Source of the DNA: Prochilodus magdalenae | Taxonomy: Eukaryota > Chordata > Actinopteri > Characiformes > Prochilodontidae | Direction of reading: 5' to 3' | Length of the DNA stretch: 64,000 bases | NCBI GenBank assembly: GCA_024036415.1 | Contig: JAMWET010001664.1 | Coordinates: 78,870 to 142,869 of the forward strand | Shown: piece by piece, positions 1-13,800 of the stretch | How positions within the stretch are numbered: the stretch's first letter is position 1 | Layout: each line of letters starts with the position of its first letter | Position numbers and translations under genes: made by a program | Notes under the pieces: generated by a model | What the model was told of the DNA's origin: nothing | The model's database searches: none | Seen by the model: only the letters and a program-made list of their open reading frames with translations

Positions 1-298
1 ATATCTACATACTGCAGGCTCCCCATTCCCCACAGTTATTCTTTTTGAGTTGTAATTATTACTATTGACTTTACCAAAGAACTGTTCGAGAACCTTATTT
101 TTTAAAGGTGTACTTTGGAAATTTGGGGAATTTTGAACTTCATGCTAGAGAGCACCAGATTTGCAGCAGAAGAATGGAGCCTATAAACATGAAGCAAAGG
201 TGGCAGCTGGACTTCAGACACAAGTTTACAGAAACGTTCCTCTTTGTTACGCAGAATGGAAGGACTCAGTTTGCCGGACTCCGACGTGGGACAGTGGC
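1..298 (+). other. Unresolved 5' part of the tbx6 first visible exon
   Basis: The reading frame of the first visible tbx6 exon stays open upstream of the ATG at 299 as far as a TAG at 146-148. A TTTGCAG acceptor-like site ends at 166, which would make 167-420 an internal exon whose upstream partner is outside the window. No in-frame ATG lies between 149 and 298. Whether this is 5' untranslated sequence or coding sequence cannot be decided here. Confidence 0.4.
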
Positions 299-3200
299 AT
301 GATTAACCGTAGTGAGGCTGAGTTGACTTCGCTTCCAGTGCATGTGGCGCTTGAAGGACGTGAGCTATGGGACAAATTCAGCAGAACTGGTACAGAGATG
401 CTGATCACCAAAACGGGCAGGTAAGCAGCGAATATGCATGCATGTTTTCAGATCTGTTACAAGTAAAAGCACAGAATGATTCTTCTAACATGTTAACACA
501 CCTTCATAGCTCTCCAGTAATAATTAGTTGGATTTTGTTAGAACTAAGACATTTAGGTGGTCCAGAATGATGGACAGAGCTGTAGACGAATTTGAAATGC
601 CTGAGAAAGCTGGCATGGGCAAAGTATGGGAAATCTGAAACCTATTTTGAAAAAAAGTCTGGATTGCTTCTATGGTCAAATGTACTCAGTCTATAGATAT
701 CATCCTATTCTCTGGTCCTCATATATACACATCATGTTGTTGAGAAAGAATGTTATTTGAGGTGCCAAGGAGCAATTGAGGAAGCTTCTATTCACACCCA
801 ACAAAATGGCTTCATCAAGAAGAAATCAGTGTCCTAAATGAATCAGGCCTGAACTCAGTCCCATAGAAACCCTGTAAAGTCACCTAAATCTACTCAGATC
901 ACCTGACAACTGGAGCTTGAACGATTTTGTACAGTATAGTGGCTTCAAAACTGTAAAGTCGAGTTTCCTATTTTAAAAACTTATTTGTCACTTATTTTTA
1001 AATAAAATTCACAAATATCATAAATATTCATAAATATGACAGACAAACTGCCGTTTTAATGTACATGTAGACTATTTAAATCCACTGTGCACCTGTTAAA
1101 CAGGAAAAGCAATAGATATCTAGAACCACTTAAACAAGCATCTGCAATGCAGAAAATGGTTCTTTAAATACTTTATTGGCGTTTCAAAATATCACTGTCA
1201 TTTTTTTTCCTTTTCAGCACAAGATTTTCATGGATCAATATTCACAAATTATAAGATGTATGTGTTATAAGTTCAACAAGGTCCATCATTTTGAGTCTTT
1301 GAATTTCTGGTTTTAGAATCCTTTGTCTTTTTAATTCAACAGTAATACTTTTAAAAACACTCAAAAAGATGGTCCACAGTCATTCTGCTTCTTGTTTTCC
1401 AAAGTTTGGATTTTACAGTGCATATGATGAACCAGAAAAAATCATGTTCTTTTTGTGAATTACTCTGAAAAATACCATAAAATACAGAGTTTTTTAATGT
1501 CGATTTTAAATCCTAATTCATTCAGTTCCCATACCTTTTTGGAACGTTCGCATTCTAATAGGGAATGTTCTAGAGATTCCTCAGAATTTATCCATGCCAT
1601 TCTAATTAATCTAAAGTCATCTTCCGAATGTTACAGTGATCAGTCAACAGGTTTGATTACCTCTATTATTCATTTATTGTTAGGACTGTTATAGTATATA
1701 ATTTCAAAAATGGAGACTCTGCTTTATATAATTACAGAACGTTCAGTCTATTCAGAAATCTATAGCACATTTTATATTTTGTGTTATTGCATATGCTGAA
1801 CTTGTATGCTATGACTGCATATACAGCCGTGTATTTATAATAGGCTAATTATGGTGGTCTTTATTGGGGCTTTTTAAATATAACAAACTGGCCGTTTGCT
1901 TTTTAGCTTCAGAAACGTACCGCTCAGTCTTTTTCTTTAGAAGAAGAAGTGTCTATAAGAACACTCCTCATTCAGGATGTCACATAACCAAATGGATAGA
2001 GCCCAGTACGTTCTGCTGTACTCTCTATGCTGTAAGTGAAACTGGAAACGGAGAATATCTAGTTCAGTCTGTCTTGTGTCTTCATTTCAGGCGCATGTTT
2101 CCCAGCTGCAAAGTCACAGTGACGGGGCTAAACCCCAAAGTCAAGTACGTGGTGATGATGGACATGGTGCCGTTTGATAATCACAAGTACAAGGTACCCT
2201 CCCCTCCCTCCCCCTCAGAATGCACACATACATGCATGTTTACAGTAAACATGTTTATATAAAGTATTTATGTGTTTATACATTTGATGTATTATAAAAA
2301 TATTATTAAACTACATGTCATTCACGTAGTAGTTTAATAATATTAATAATAATACAGCCTGTTGATATATATGATGGCTGCATAACATAGAAAATGCTAT
2401 GGTTACTTTCATACTGCTCAGATTCCCACACACAGCTTGTATAATCTCCACCCAAAAGCACTGACCAATAGAACGTGACACTTATTAACCTAAGGTCATC
2501 ATTCCCAGTGACTTGCTTCAAATACGCCGGTATAAAGCCCCTCAGCTTTTGTGGAGCAGTGGATCTGCTTTCTCCAGAGTGATGAAGCTCCATCCAATGA
2601 CTTTGGAATGTGTTGGGGTGATCCCAAGCTGATCCTCCAGCACCAGTGCCTGACCTCACTAGTGCTCTTGTGGCTGAATGCTTTCAAATCCTCTCAGCGC
2701 TCCAAGCCTTCCCAGAAGAGTAGAGGCTGTTACTGCAGCAAAGAGGTGGCAAACCACCCATTAATACCCTTCATTTCAGAAAGACCTTTAGACCCGTCCG
2801 CCTCTGCAGACACTATCAACGGCCTATCAAATATTTTCTAGCTTTAGGACATGTCCCAGACCAACAAGGCAATGAGTAAATGATCAAACATATCGTCGCT
2901 GTCCAAAGAAAAACATGTATCTCCATTTTTGTTGATTTTTACTTTTATGCTTCATTTGATCACATGAGCTGATATTTACACTGTGTGGAAATTTCATGAA
3001 GAATGGACCAACAGAAATACCCCAAAACTGTTTGGAAAGACGTCTGGTTCCATAGACTCCCATTCAAATCAAATGAGCTTTTTGGTCTCTCCTGTAAAGT
3101 TGCCATTTTGGAGATACCAGTTTTTCTTTGGACAGCGACGATATGCTTTCTGCACTGACCACTTGTAACTCTCATTGCCGTAGTGGAACAGGGACCACTG

Positions 3201-6200
3201 GGAGCTGAGCGGTACGTCTGAACCTCATCTGCCCAGCCGCTTCTTCATCCACCCGGACTCCCCTGCACTGGGTGAGAGGTGGATGCAGTACCCCATCTCC
3301 TTCCACAAGCTCAAACTCACAAACAACACGCTGAACTCCAACGGCCTGGTGAGCACGCTCTTGTTATCTGTTAGCACTGTATGACATGCTGCTGTCTGTA
3401 AATAAATGGGAAAGTACTTTTTAAAGTATGTTAAACATATTTTGTCCATTTTATAGTGTGACAGTATGACAGAGAACCCAAACACCAGGATTAGCAGTTT
3501 CTAATATAAGTAGTGAAATTTAAACTTTCATTCATTGGTGGCTACATCAGCCTCGTTCCTCCAGGGCCAAAAATGTCAGTGTTAGGTGGCTTTTAAAAGA
3601 GCCTAAATATGCTTTGGGTGGGTGATGATCTTCTTCTGCCCTCCTTGACCAACAGATGGTCCTGCACTCCTTGCACAAGTATCAGCCTCGACTACACATA
3701 GTCCAGGCTCCAGACCCCTGCAGAGCCCAGCCTGGAGCCTACCTGCGATTCACCTTCCCAGAAGCAGCCTTCATAGCAGTCACGGCCTACCAGAACCAAG
3801 AGGTGAGCTCCAGCATTTAACAAGCATCTGCTAATGATTCACCACATCATGTGAGGCTTACTGGAGTCCATTGCTTCAGGAATTGCTCATACAGGAGAGA
3901 CAGGAGTCTTTAAAGGCACTACTATCGTTATTAATACATTATTATCACCATACTTCAGCACTGGGAAGACTTTCAGGTGCTGAGTAATGATGTAAAGATG
4001 TATTATTATGATATATGTTAATCATCTATTGCGAGTTCTGGGTTGGAGTGAACTCTCATTCCTGAAGTTACTGATTTTCATATAATAATAAATGGACCTA
4101 GAATGTAAACACAGTTAGCACACCTCTTATTTCTGTTTCTGGTTCTTCTGGTGTTCTCAGCAGTGGTTAAACCACTGGCTACAGCTCTGATCTGGCCAGA
4201 AGGAAAGCAAAACAGCTACTCAGTGCCATCTTGTGGATTAAGAGAGCAGCATTACAGTCCAGCAGAAAACAGCACTGAACAGATGTACCTTGTTAGTCCG
4301 TGTCTCTTGGATACAATTAGACATAATTCTTCATATCTCAGTCCTACATATCATTGTTTTTCAGTGATCTTTGAATGAAGTGTAATCACTTTTGCCCTCT
4401 CAACAATATCTTTAAAGTTGCAATTACAATATTGTGGATCCACTAGTTCAGAGACCGTCCCTGGTACTGTGTATCTCATAGAAATATGTCATGTGTTATT
4501 ATAACTTCTGTTGCCAATGGAAAGCTGATGATTCCACCTTTGTACTTTATAATTCATATATAATTCAACCCCACCATGATCACACAGAGCCACAACCCTA
4601 TCCTACCCTCTCCTTAAAGTTAGCCAAGTTTGGTCATTTTCCTGATTGGGAACATCAAGCCTGATCATTAATCAGTACATTTAAATCAAATCAAATTTAT
4701 TTATATAGTGTTTTTTACAACTGATGTCTCATAGCAGCTTTAGAGAAATACAGTAATAATAATTCATAAAGGAGAGAAAAGAAAGAAGCCCAAGGCGAAC
4801 AAGACGAAGGCAACAATCGACGAAACCGCCTTGGGAGGAACTAGACTCACATAGGGGGAACATCCTCTTCTGGTCAAAACTACATTTTGAAATTGTTTAA
4901 AATAACATCAGTAGAGTATCTAATTATGCTGATCTAGTCATACTGGTGACAATTAAGTTAATGAAGAACTAATTGTGAGATATTGTCCAGTGCAGGTAGC
5001 AATAGTGAAAAGCGAGTCTGCAGCAGGAACGTCTGGTTAGGCTTGATTGAATCAAGTGTTTCTGAGCATCTGAAATCTTTACATGATGCTGGATGCCCAT
5101 GATTAAACTATAGGTAGTGTATACGGGTCGTTCTACCAAACTGGTTCAAAATCATAGTTGAAAACACATTACAGACTTTGATCTGGCTTTGACTTTAGAC
5201 CAGTTCAGTTTGTGCAACTCTGTGCTTCTTTATTTTTATTAAATCAAGTGACTGAACATTTCATTTGGTCTCTACTAAAACAATCAGGACACCACCAAAA
5301 TCTACCAAAATCTTAGCCAATTTTAAGCACAACCCAAAAAAGCTAGTGAGGGTACGACTAGGAGATACAGATTTGACCGTTGTACATCCATAAAATCATA
5401 TTTAATATTTTTAAAACACCAAAAAGTTACTTAACTGCCAGAAACATGTGTTTCTGTAGTGACAGTTATCAATGGGACTTCAAAACAATGGGATCTAGCT
5501 TATCACCATGAAGCCATGAGGGACTAGGATACAGTGTTACTTCCTATTAGAAGACAGGGGTGTGGCTAAAATATGGCTCCACCCCGTTTGGTAGTGACAT
5601 GAGAATGTCTATGTATATGTATGTGTCCTTTGAAAGCTGTTACTGCCACACTGCTCAAGACTGACCCGCCCTCTGCACTGATTGCTGGTGGGTGTTTTAA
5701 AGTGAGATGCTAAAGCTTAGCAAAGTGCCCTCTAGGGGTTAATGTGGGATAGCACACCGTCAGTTGTTCACAGGGAAACGCAGCTTTCTGTAAGAAGGCA
5801 GTTATTGACCTTCGTGCGGTGACCAAAAGTGACAGTTCTGAAAGTAGTTAACTCATAGATGAAGCTCTCAGATCTTTTAGAGCTGCTACGATATTGATTA
5901 CACTAAAGGGAAGAGCCTTCCTTGAGGCTGCTCAGCCAGTGCCAGCAGACCAATTTCTTTCAGCCTTTGTTTTGACTGTTCGCATAAATCAGCGCATTCA
6001 TTAGTGAGAAGGTGATGACAGACGTGTTCACTGAGGGGGCTTTCTCTGTCTTTCCCACCACAGATCACAAAGCTGAAGATTGACAACAACCCCTTTGCCA
6101 AAGGCTTTCGTGACAATGGACTAAACAGGAAAAGGTGACAGACGGATGAGATTATTTATTATTAGATGGTTTAAAATGGAAAATCAGACACTTCAACATG

Positions 6201-9200
6201 TTTTTTTTTTTTCACTTCATTAGGTTCAGAGACAAGGATGTCCTGGGTAAACAAGGACAGACACAGAACAAGACGCAAAGCCTTCAAGGTAGCAGTTTTA
6301 TTTATATGTGCCTTTATATTGTCATATCCAGATCACACATGCCTGAGGATGTTCCAGTTCAGTATATCGCTCAGTATTCGCACAAGACAATACCTGTACA
6401 TGTCTGAAACTTTTAGACCTAGTTTCAGTCAAATTAGGTGCTTACCCTCAGGAGTTATTATTACCCCGCCTCTGGCTGATAATCAGACCCTATATGAGCT
6501 GTTTACACCGTATATGACCATATGTGTGAAAGGGTTGCATTGAGAAGCAAGCTTAAACAAGAGTTCGTATATAAAACTGCTCGAAAAAAATATTTCCCAA
6601 ATAAATAATTTATTAACAATTTTAATTTAATTTTTTTTATTTATATGAATTCAAGGTTCCAAAAAGTAGGTAACAGAATAGTTAGAATTCAGCAGTGGGT
6701 TGACATGACATATGGCGCATGCTAGCTAATAATAACCATAGAGTTTGCATTAATGAATAAAATATAAATATATATTCTCCTTTCTCACATTAATTCTGGT
6801 ATCAGGTTGAATAATCCAGCGTTAGTCGTCCAGCTAAATGAGTGTTTTATGTGTAAACTGAGAAAATAGAATTCTGGCTTGTCTGATTCTTGTCTGTCAT
6901 TCTACAGAGGACAACAAGATGATGCAAGTTTCTGTATGTTTCATAATAAACGGCACAGGTGGCACCTGGTGTTTATAGAGGGAGGTTTGGGTTGGGCCTG
7001 TTTTTTGTTAAGTGAAGTAATTAGGGATGAGTGTAAGATTCAGTTGATTGGAGGTTAACCAAATAGCTTTGTAATGATGGTGTTACTGGAGGATTTTTTA
7101 TTAAATATATTTCATAGCCAAGTTCAATGTCAGTGAGACGGGGCAGCCCAAGTACAAAAGCCCAAAGTACAGATCCCTTTTGATTTATTGTGGCTTTTAA
7201 AAGTATTAGGTATTAGGACATACATTAAGCTCTATTCATGGGGAAAATATCTGCTATGCTCTACCAATATATTTGCTGAGAAATCCACACTGCATGTCAG
7301 AACAGCTGCTATTGGCTGGATATACTCACCTGGTGGGCTTTTAACCTAGCAGTCCAATGGATGTGTGAATATACCCAGTGGTGTAACCGCTAGTGGGCCT
7401 GTGGCAATCAGGCCTTTACTGAACCATTAAAATACATACTCACACATTTGTACATCCATGACTTTCTGACAGATCCAGTTTTGCCTAAACGGCATACAGT
7501 CATAAGCAAAAGTTTGAGCACCCCAGTAAAAAAAAAGTAGAAAACGTGGCCTGTGATCAACTTATGGCACATCTATGGCACAAGTAATTTGCACAAAACA
7601 TGCAGAATATGCCATACAGAAAAGATCAACAAAGAAAATTAATAAGGCATGTCGTTCAAACTGGTGTGTTCAAACTTCTACACTCCCCTGACACTGCCTA
7701 TCTGCTTCTTGTTCATGCTGCAGCTCACCTAAGGTAACCAGGGGTCATACAGTGTTTACTGCTTTAATATGAATAATGAACACAGCTATGAAACCTCTCT
7801 TACTTTAACATTCTTAATATACCTGTATATGGACGGGCGTAAAGTTTAGAGACAGATACTTCACAACCCGCAGTGGTCCAATCCTGATATTTAGGTTACT
7901 ATTATATGCTGGTGGATTGGAAACATAACGATGAGCAAAGCAGTAAATTCTATTTTGTGAGGACCCATAAGATACATGCTTCAGGACTGCATAAACCGCA
8001 GCAACACTACTGTGCTGAGAAATATTCACCACTATAATACAGCATATATGATATCTGATCAGCTGAGGGATCAGAACATGTAAAATGAATAATAAGGTCG
8101 AGGGCTGTAGGTACAATTCCAGTTTGTAATGGTACTCCCGTGAGGTAGGTGGAGCTCCTAAGGTGGTCAGTGTGGAAGTACCGAGGAGGTGTTTCTATTA
8201 AAGTGGACAGTGAGTGAGTTGTAATGCAATTCAGCAGGGGGCAGTACCGAGTCATGTTTTGCCTTTATAATCCTGCATGGTTTACTGTCAAAACCTTCAG
8301 CCTCCATATAAAGCTGGAACATCAAAGTAAGATTGGTTTTATAGCTATTTAATTATTCATTAATTATATATGATATATTATTATATTGTCTCCACTACTT
8401 ACTATCTTGGGCCTGCACTGACTTGCTGCACACAGGCTATGCTTTTTCCACCTTGCGTCACTCAAAAAGTAGAATTTTCTGTTATTTTTGGCTTGGAATC
8501 ATTTTATTTATTGCTTCCTCAGTATTTTGTACCAAATAAACAGATTTGTGCTGTGAAGTGAATCTGCTATGCAAAAGTTTTGTTATGTTACACCCACCTG
8601 ACCTGAAAGCCCCATCCGCAGCCATCTCCAACCCTTTCATATCTGCCTTCATGAATGGAGGTGTTGGACAGGAGGCCTGGAACCAGAGCCCCACATCCCA
8701 TCAACCTCAACACATGCTTAACACTTCCAGCAGGTGAGGTGGCCAGTCTCTGGGCTTACATCGTCAGCTCATCAATTAAACTCCTCTTTACACCACATGT
8801 TAAATAACTACTTCACTCATATAAGGCCAGTTTCTTTGAAGACACGTATAGGGTGATTCTACACTGAATCTTACTCCTCACTAGTTTCAATAGTTTGTGA
8901 GAAAATGTTGAATGATGATTGGTAAGCGGAGCTGGAAGTTATTTCAGGATTTCATGATAATTGATTAATCTGTACAGCACTGAGAATGAACTTGTATAGA
9001 AACTGGCATCCACAGTCCCCCATATCTGAAGATCCACAACCAAACTCGACAAACATTTACATTTATGGCATTTAGCTGACGCTCTTATCCAGAGTGACTT
9101 ACAAGGTTAATCATATTACAGGTAGGCCCAATAAAGTGTTACGAGTCTTGCCCAAGGACTCTTATTGATGTAGCACAGTGTCAACCCCAGTCTCCCACAT

Positions 9201-10843
9201 GTGGTGGTATCTCCCTGGAGGGTAGTGGTGTTATCCACTGAGCTACACCAACCAATACACCAAAGAGAGAACTACATCATCTTATTGAAGAACACTCTCA
9301 CATTTTTGCCATGCTCCCAAAATACTATCCCAAACTTTTGCAGAAGAGCGCTAACCTCTGGTTTTGTTGTTTTCTGTGTGATTTTAAACATCCTCTACAG
9401 GGAACAGACTTCTTCTCCCATGCAAAGATAGCATACTTCTCCCATGTGTAAGCTTGTGTATATTAGAAAGATATAAAACACACATGCCATAACTTCTACA
9501 TGAGATTTTATTCCCAATATGTTATATTCAGCAAATAAACAGTAATTATGTAATATAATATGTGGAATTGTGTTTTTGAGAAGAATGCATTACCTCTTAT
9601 ATTCCAAGCATTGCTTGGGGTGCATTTCTTTAGTTCTTCCCCAAGCTGAGAAGCTAATGTAGATAACAGCATGTACTGTAAGTAGTTGTAGAAGTTTTTG
9701 TCCCACCAATTAGCATTGTGCAGATTAATGAGCGGCTAATGTAGCTAACAAGTAGCCTAATGAAAACCAATAACCAACCCATTACTGTCATCTGTACAAA
9801 TGGACGAAGGCACACTGGATAGCTAAAAGCAGTACGGACAGGCATCTTCAGGCCTGCATTTTAAGTCCACTCAAAGTCAGTAACATCTGACTCTATTTGA
9901 TTACTCAGTGCAGTTTAAGGCACGAGTGGGATGCCATTTACACAATGCTAATTTGTGTGACACAACGTCTATGCTAGCTTTGTAGCTCAGTGCAAAAGTA
10001 AGGATGCAAACTCCAAACATGTCCTGGCTAATCATCTAAATTTCAGGGCGGGACAAAAACTATCGATGCACTGATTCAGAATTTCTGGGCTATAAGCAGG
10101 GCCTGTTATCTGACTAGCCCAGCGCTGCCCAAACATGCTCCTAAAATAGTGATGTAATAATGCCTAAGCATTAAACACAGACTGCTATTCCATCTGCTGT
10201 TCTCAAAAGCTAATTTGGTTTCCACTTCGTCTTTCCACTCTTATCCAGGCCTGATGCATCCAGACTCTCCAGTCTCCAGTACATTTGTACCCCATTACCA
10301 GCAGCCCACACCACCCAATCCCAGTCGCCCATCGCAGAGTTGAATTTGCCTCGACCTCCAGGCCAGGGAGGCCGGACACTGGTGGCATCCCAGCAGCAGC
10401 AGCAGCGTCTTCAAGGGCTCCACAGCCCAGCTGCCCACCAGGCTTACCCCATCCAGGCCAAACTCCACCAGCCACAGCTACAGCCTCAGCTTCGCCCTAA
10501 CCTAGACCCATCCCTCCCTTTACCCCCCAAGCTAAGCCGAGTGAATCTGCCTGAAAGCGCACTGCGAAGCCTGGAGATGGGCTCGGCCTTGGATCATGTC
10601 AACCCGCGGCCACTGACTGACATCCTGAACCGGATCCACGCACGAGCCACTGATATCCCAGGCAAGGCTGGGCAAGGGCACCAGCAACTTGACCAGTTGG
10701 CCTTGGGGGTGGAAAGAGACACAAGGCCTCCATTCTTCCAAGCCGCCCAGGACTGTGGTACAGCACTGTACGGTGACCAATGCGGCGGGCCATCAGAATG
10801 GCCAGGTTTTCATGGGGATTCAGGCCAGAGACAGTTCAGCTGA
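299..10843 (+). CDS. tbx6: T-box transcription factor, tbx6-like, 8 coding exons read
   Basis: Nuclear DNA-binding regulator; Tbx6 proteins pattern presomitic mesoderm and somites (family knowledge). Exons read with GT-AG borders and continuous phase: (299)-420, 2091-2193, 3184-3348, 3656-3802, 6064-6134, 6224-6288, 8622-8733 (8610 is an alternative acceptor of equal phase) and 10249-10843 (TGA). From the in-frame ATG at 299 this gives 459 residues. The T-box spans about residues 16-198: [88 protein letters not shown] and [11 protein letters not shown]. The C-terminus is Pro/Gln-rich with five Gln in a row and ends beyond a [12 protein letters not shown] motif. The subfamily call rests on recalled similarity to fish Tbx6; other T-box members (Mga, Eomes, Tbx2) fit less well. 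The true start is uncertain: the frame is open upstream to a TAG at 146-148 and a plausible acceptor lies at 165-166, so an upstream exon may lie off-window. Confidence 0.82.
421..2090. other. tbx6 intron 1, no gene seen
   Basis: AT-rich intron between the first and second visible T-box exons. The short open frames here have no recognisable protein and no exon-like flanks. Confidence 0.6.
2890..3144. mobile_element. 255-bp palindrome-ended MITE, copy 1
   Basis: Begins ATATCGTCGCTGTCC and ends with its exact reverse complement GGACAGCGACGATAT. The inverted repeat runs on for about 35 bases, through AAAGAAAAAC and GTATCTCCA, with few mismatches. Near-identical copies lie at 25270-25524 and 32986-33241. 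The copies are short, share both ends and have no transposase, so this is a non-autonomous DNA transposon. The TA next to TCGTCGC at each end would suit a TA target duplication (Tc1/mariner type), but this is inferred. It sits in tbx6 intron 2. Confidence 0.85.
4681..4905 (+). repeat. Dispersed fish repeat (SINE/LINE-tail type)
   Basis: Starts with AATCAAATCAAATTTATTTATATAG and contains CAGCTTTAGAGAAATAC and CCTTGGGAGGAACTAGACTC, followed by a CATCCTCTTCTGGTCAAA segment. I recognise these blocks in this order as a repeat common in fish genomes. The family name is not certain. Located in tbx6 intron 4. Confidence 0.6.
4906..6063. other. Rest of tbx6 intron 4, nothing seen
   Basis: No coding exon, RNA gene or clear repeat was found between the dispersed repeat and exon 5. 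The only feature of note is a normal pyrimidine-rich acceptor just before 6064. Confidence 0.5.
6289..8621. other. tbx6 intron 6, one repeat and one possible micro-exon
   Basis: About 2.3 kb. TCTACAG at 6901-6907 is followed by an open stretch and a GTATGT, which looks like a 24-26 base micro-exon. Its phase does not join the next tbx6 exon, so it was left out of the model. A transposon-like piece is described at 7490-7705. Otherwise AT-rich sequence without a gene. Confidence 0.5.
7490..7705. mobile_element. Short Tc1-type element remnant
   Basis: The left end reads CAGTCATAAGCAAAAGTTTG followed by AGCACCCC. The right end carries GTGTTCAAACTTCTACACTCCCC, a rough inverted copy. These are the usual ends of fish Tc1-like elements, whose consensus reads like 'aaaagtttgggcacccc'. 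The interior is too short for a transposase, so this is a deletion derivative. Confidence 0.45.
9055..9255 (+). repeat. Dispersed fish repeat ('GGCATTTAGCTGACGCTC' family), copy 1
   Basis: Contains TTTATGGCATTTAGCTGACG, CTTATCCAGAGTGACTTACA, TTGCCCAAGGACTCTTATTG and a closing CCACTGAGCTACACCA. Two more copies lie at 54745-54945 and 55645-55805. It is a widely distributed fish repeat. The last block resembles a tRNA-type B-box region in the reverse sense. It lies in the last tbx6 intron. Confidence 0.7.
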
Positions 10844-13800
10844 CCCCCCAGATCAGTGGCGTTTTGTAGCTGGAGTGCAAGTTAAGTATTTTATGATGCG
10901 GTCGATACGAGTTGCAAGGACTTAATGAGTTGTGAATAATGAAATGAACTTTATGGATGTAATTTTCTTGAAATATCAATATTTGTATGTTTTCCCGTTT
11001 TATTTTATTCTAAGGACATATCTTAATGTCTTTGACTATGCTTCAACCAATCTACAGTAGCCTGACTTTCACATAAACCTGCCTACCTCACATACTCCAG
11101 CACAATCCGAATGAAATACTTTGGGGCCAGATTAAGCCTAGGCCTAGACCTATGGATTTTCAATGGTGATTCATCATTGCCAAATTAGTCCAGGTAAAGA
11201 CTAGACTTAAACCATGAGCCTGGGGCAGAGTTTGTAATATTTCACCTTTGTTTGTGTCTTTTCTGTGTTTTCTACTAAATTAAATTCTACAATTTTCTGC
11301 GGTCAAGTTGGGCAGTTGGTCTTTACATCCATTTATGGATACCGGATGGCTAAACAGTAATCAAGACAAGTTTCCAACAGACAGATATTTTTATTATCAT
11401 AAGTGATTAGACATAACGTTTTACAGTAGGTGTTATATATCCATTACATATATTCATTCTTTATATGGGAGAGGTATAGGTGTACAGTAAATAACTAGGC
11501 ATTTCACGTTTGGTCATCTATTGCATTCTCACAACAGCATGAGCTCTGTAAACTAGACAACACACCTGAACTGAACCGGAACAACGCTCCATCGGTACAA
11601 CCAGAAGGTATTGATAAGGCAGTCAAAATGTACACGCTTGTATGAGTCAGTTTCACAAAATGTTGCACAGTCTTTCTCGGTATTTATACAGCATCTAACA
11701 ATTGGCAGAGGATTGCTAATGATAAAACGCTTATCGTTTATTTATAAGGATAAATTAGATCAATTTCCACTAGTCTTCCTCAGAAACACACTGACTCCAA
11801 TACCTGGTATAATTTCCTCAAAAATTTCACTCTTGTGGGAATGAAACCTTGTATCTTAATTTTTTGGCCGTTTTCAATTTATGACCATATAGGACCTTCT
11901 TCCCTTTACTTAATGTGTAAGTTTCACATTTACATTTACATTGACCTGCACTAAACTGATGTTTTATCCTTCTCCTGCAAATTTAGCATTTTTGTGATAC
12001 AAGGTTTTGCTCCTACAGCAGCGATACATTTAATCATTTTACATAAAAGCCAAAACATTTAAACTGGTTTAATTCTGCAAAAGAAACTGTACCACTTCTT
12101 TTCTTGAATTAGTTGTGTATAAATACGGAATGATAGCGCACGTGTGATGTGTGTGAAAAACAATTAATGTAATCAGTTAAAGTATATCATATTACCCATA
12201 AACACTCAGTTTCCCAAAACAACAGGTAATGGAAACATGCAGTAAAGGTAAAGACAGAATTCCTCCAAGTGGATGAAGCAGCTTACCTTTAACAGCAAGA
12301 AACTGCTGGATTCAAATCTCAGTGGTTCTCAAGCCAGTTCTCATTATTCCAGCTCCTAAACTGTTTGTTATCCAGACAGGGCTAAAGTTATTATTTTGCT
12401 TTACCGTCCTATTAAAAAGTCAATATATATCCAAATATATAGTAAGTTACACGTTTAATTACATACAGTTTTTCATCATGGACATCTAATTGGTCAAATT
12501 AGTCAAAATAATAAAAAATTAAACATACCTTGATTACTATCAGTAATATGGGTGAAGGTATGCTAGGATCTGGAACCAAAAAAGAGAACTTCAGGGCCAA
12601 ACTGAAAATTGCTGAATGCTACAAGGTCCCATAGTTACTGAATATCAGCACACATTTCTGACAAAATCGCCTGCTACATTGTGAAAGTGATTTAAATGAA
12701 GAACCCCAGGTGTTAGCATATCCGATTTTCACATTGTATAACTGGAGCATAATGTTGAAAAAAGACCAAACATGAAAAATGACAAGAACAATATCCTTTC
12801 ATGTTGAACATATATATATAACTATATAGAGCAACTTGATATCAATATCCAGCAAAATAAAAACCTATGGCTATTTGATAAACCATATGAATTCTGGTGA
12901 TACCCTAGCTTTGACCCATAAACCTAACTCTTAACCTTAGCAAATGCAATCTTTAAAACTTCGTCCAAAAGTGGCAGCCAGAGGTGGGTAAGTACTAGTG
13001 TATATGGCTAAGTGTACAATACCAACATCATTCTCCACGCAGCTCTTCCAAATCTATTCTATAAACACCGCAAGCCAAATAAACTAACTCTAACTCTACA
13101 TACTGATTGTTTAAGGTAGCACAAACCTGCTAAACTGTTAAAATTCCTTTGGCTATTTGGCAAACAGCTTTTACTCCTACTGGCCAGTGGACATATTTGG
13201 TGACGATATATTTCATGTTAAAATGTAGCTGAACAACCGAAAGGAACTGATGTCTGACGCCACAAACAACGGTGGTATGAAGAAAACCTAAGATACATAT
13301 AACCACTTCAGAGCAACTATGAACACGACCATCTCCAAGGTCTTCAACATTAGGATTAAGATGTTCAGAATGTTGGAACTTCTGTAGACGGAGTGCGCAA
13401 GTGTACAAAAATCTGACACAGACTGGCTGATAAGACATGAAGACACATACTAAAATGTACATTCATTTACAGAATCACCACAAAAAACAAAAACACAAAA
13501 ACTCTTTACTTCTCTGGCCACTTTCGAAATTCAAAGTGAGACCACTCAATGGGATGGGACCGTTATGCATACACTACTGTTACACTTCTAAATCTGACAT
13601 GCATATGATTCATCTTTCTGCCTACGGTTTTGCATATTGGCCGTAATCTAGTTAGATTGCACTCTGTAATGTGATGTATTGCGCAGACCATGCAAACTAA
13701 AGACCACAGATGACTAGCAGTGAAACAGTAAAACAGCTAATCTTAAACTAATCAATTAGGAACCTGTGAGCACTACTATGTTTTTCCATTAAAAAAAGAT

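Noticed and set aside
2960..3175. Similar small proteins at 2960-3175, 25373-25561 and 33002-33303
   Set aside because: These are frames across the palindromic MITE; the similarity is due to the transposon, not to a gene family.
6908..6931. Micro-exon of tbx6 (acceptor CTACAG, donor GTATGT)
   Set aside because: It would leave phase 0, whereas the next exon at 8610/8622 needs one base carried over from 6288. Direct joining keeps the frame.
10203..10793. Minus-strand frames opposite the last tbx6 exon
   Set aside because: Shadows of a GC-rich coding exon on the other strand.
299..10843. Other T-box genes (eomes/tbr, tbx2/3, mga, tbx16)
   Set aside because: Individual words match ([11 protein letters not shown] in the Tbr group, DNHKYKWN in Mga), but the full T-box and the C-terminal [12 protein letters not shown] fit fish Tbx6 best. 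A tree would settle it.
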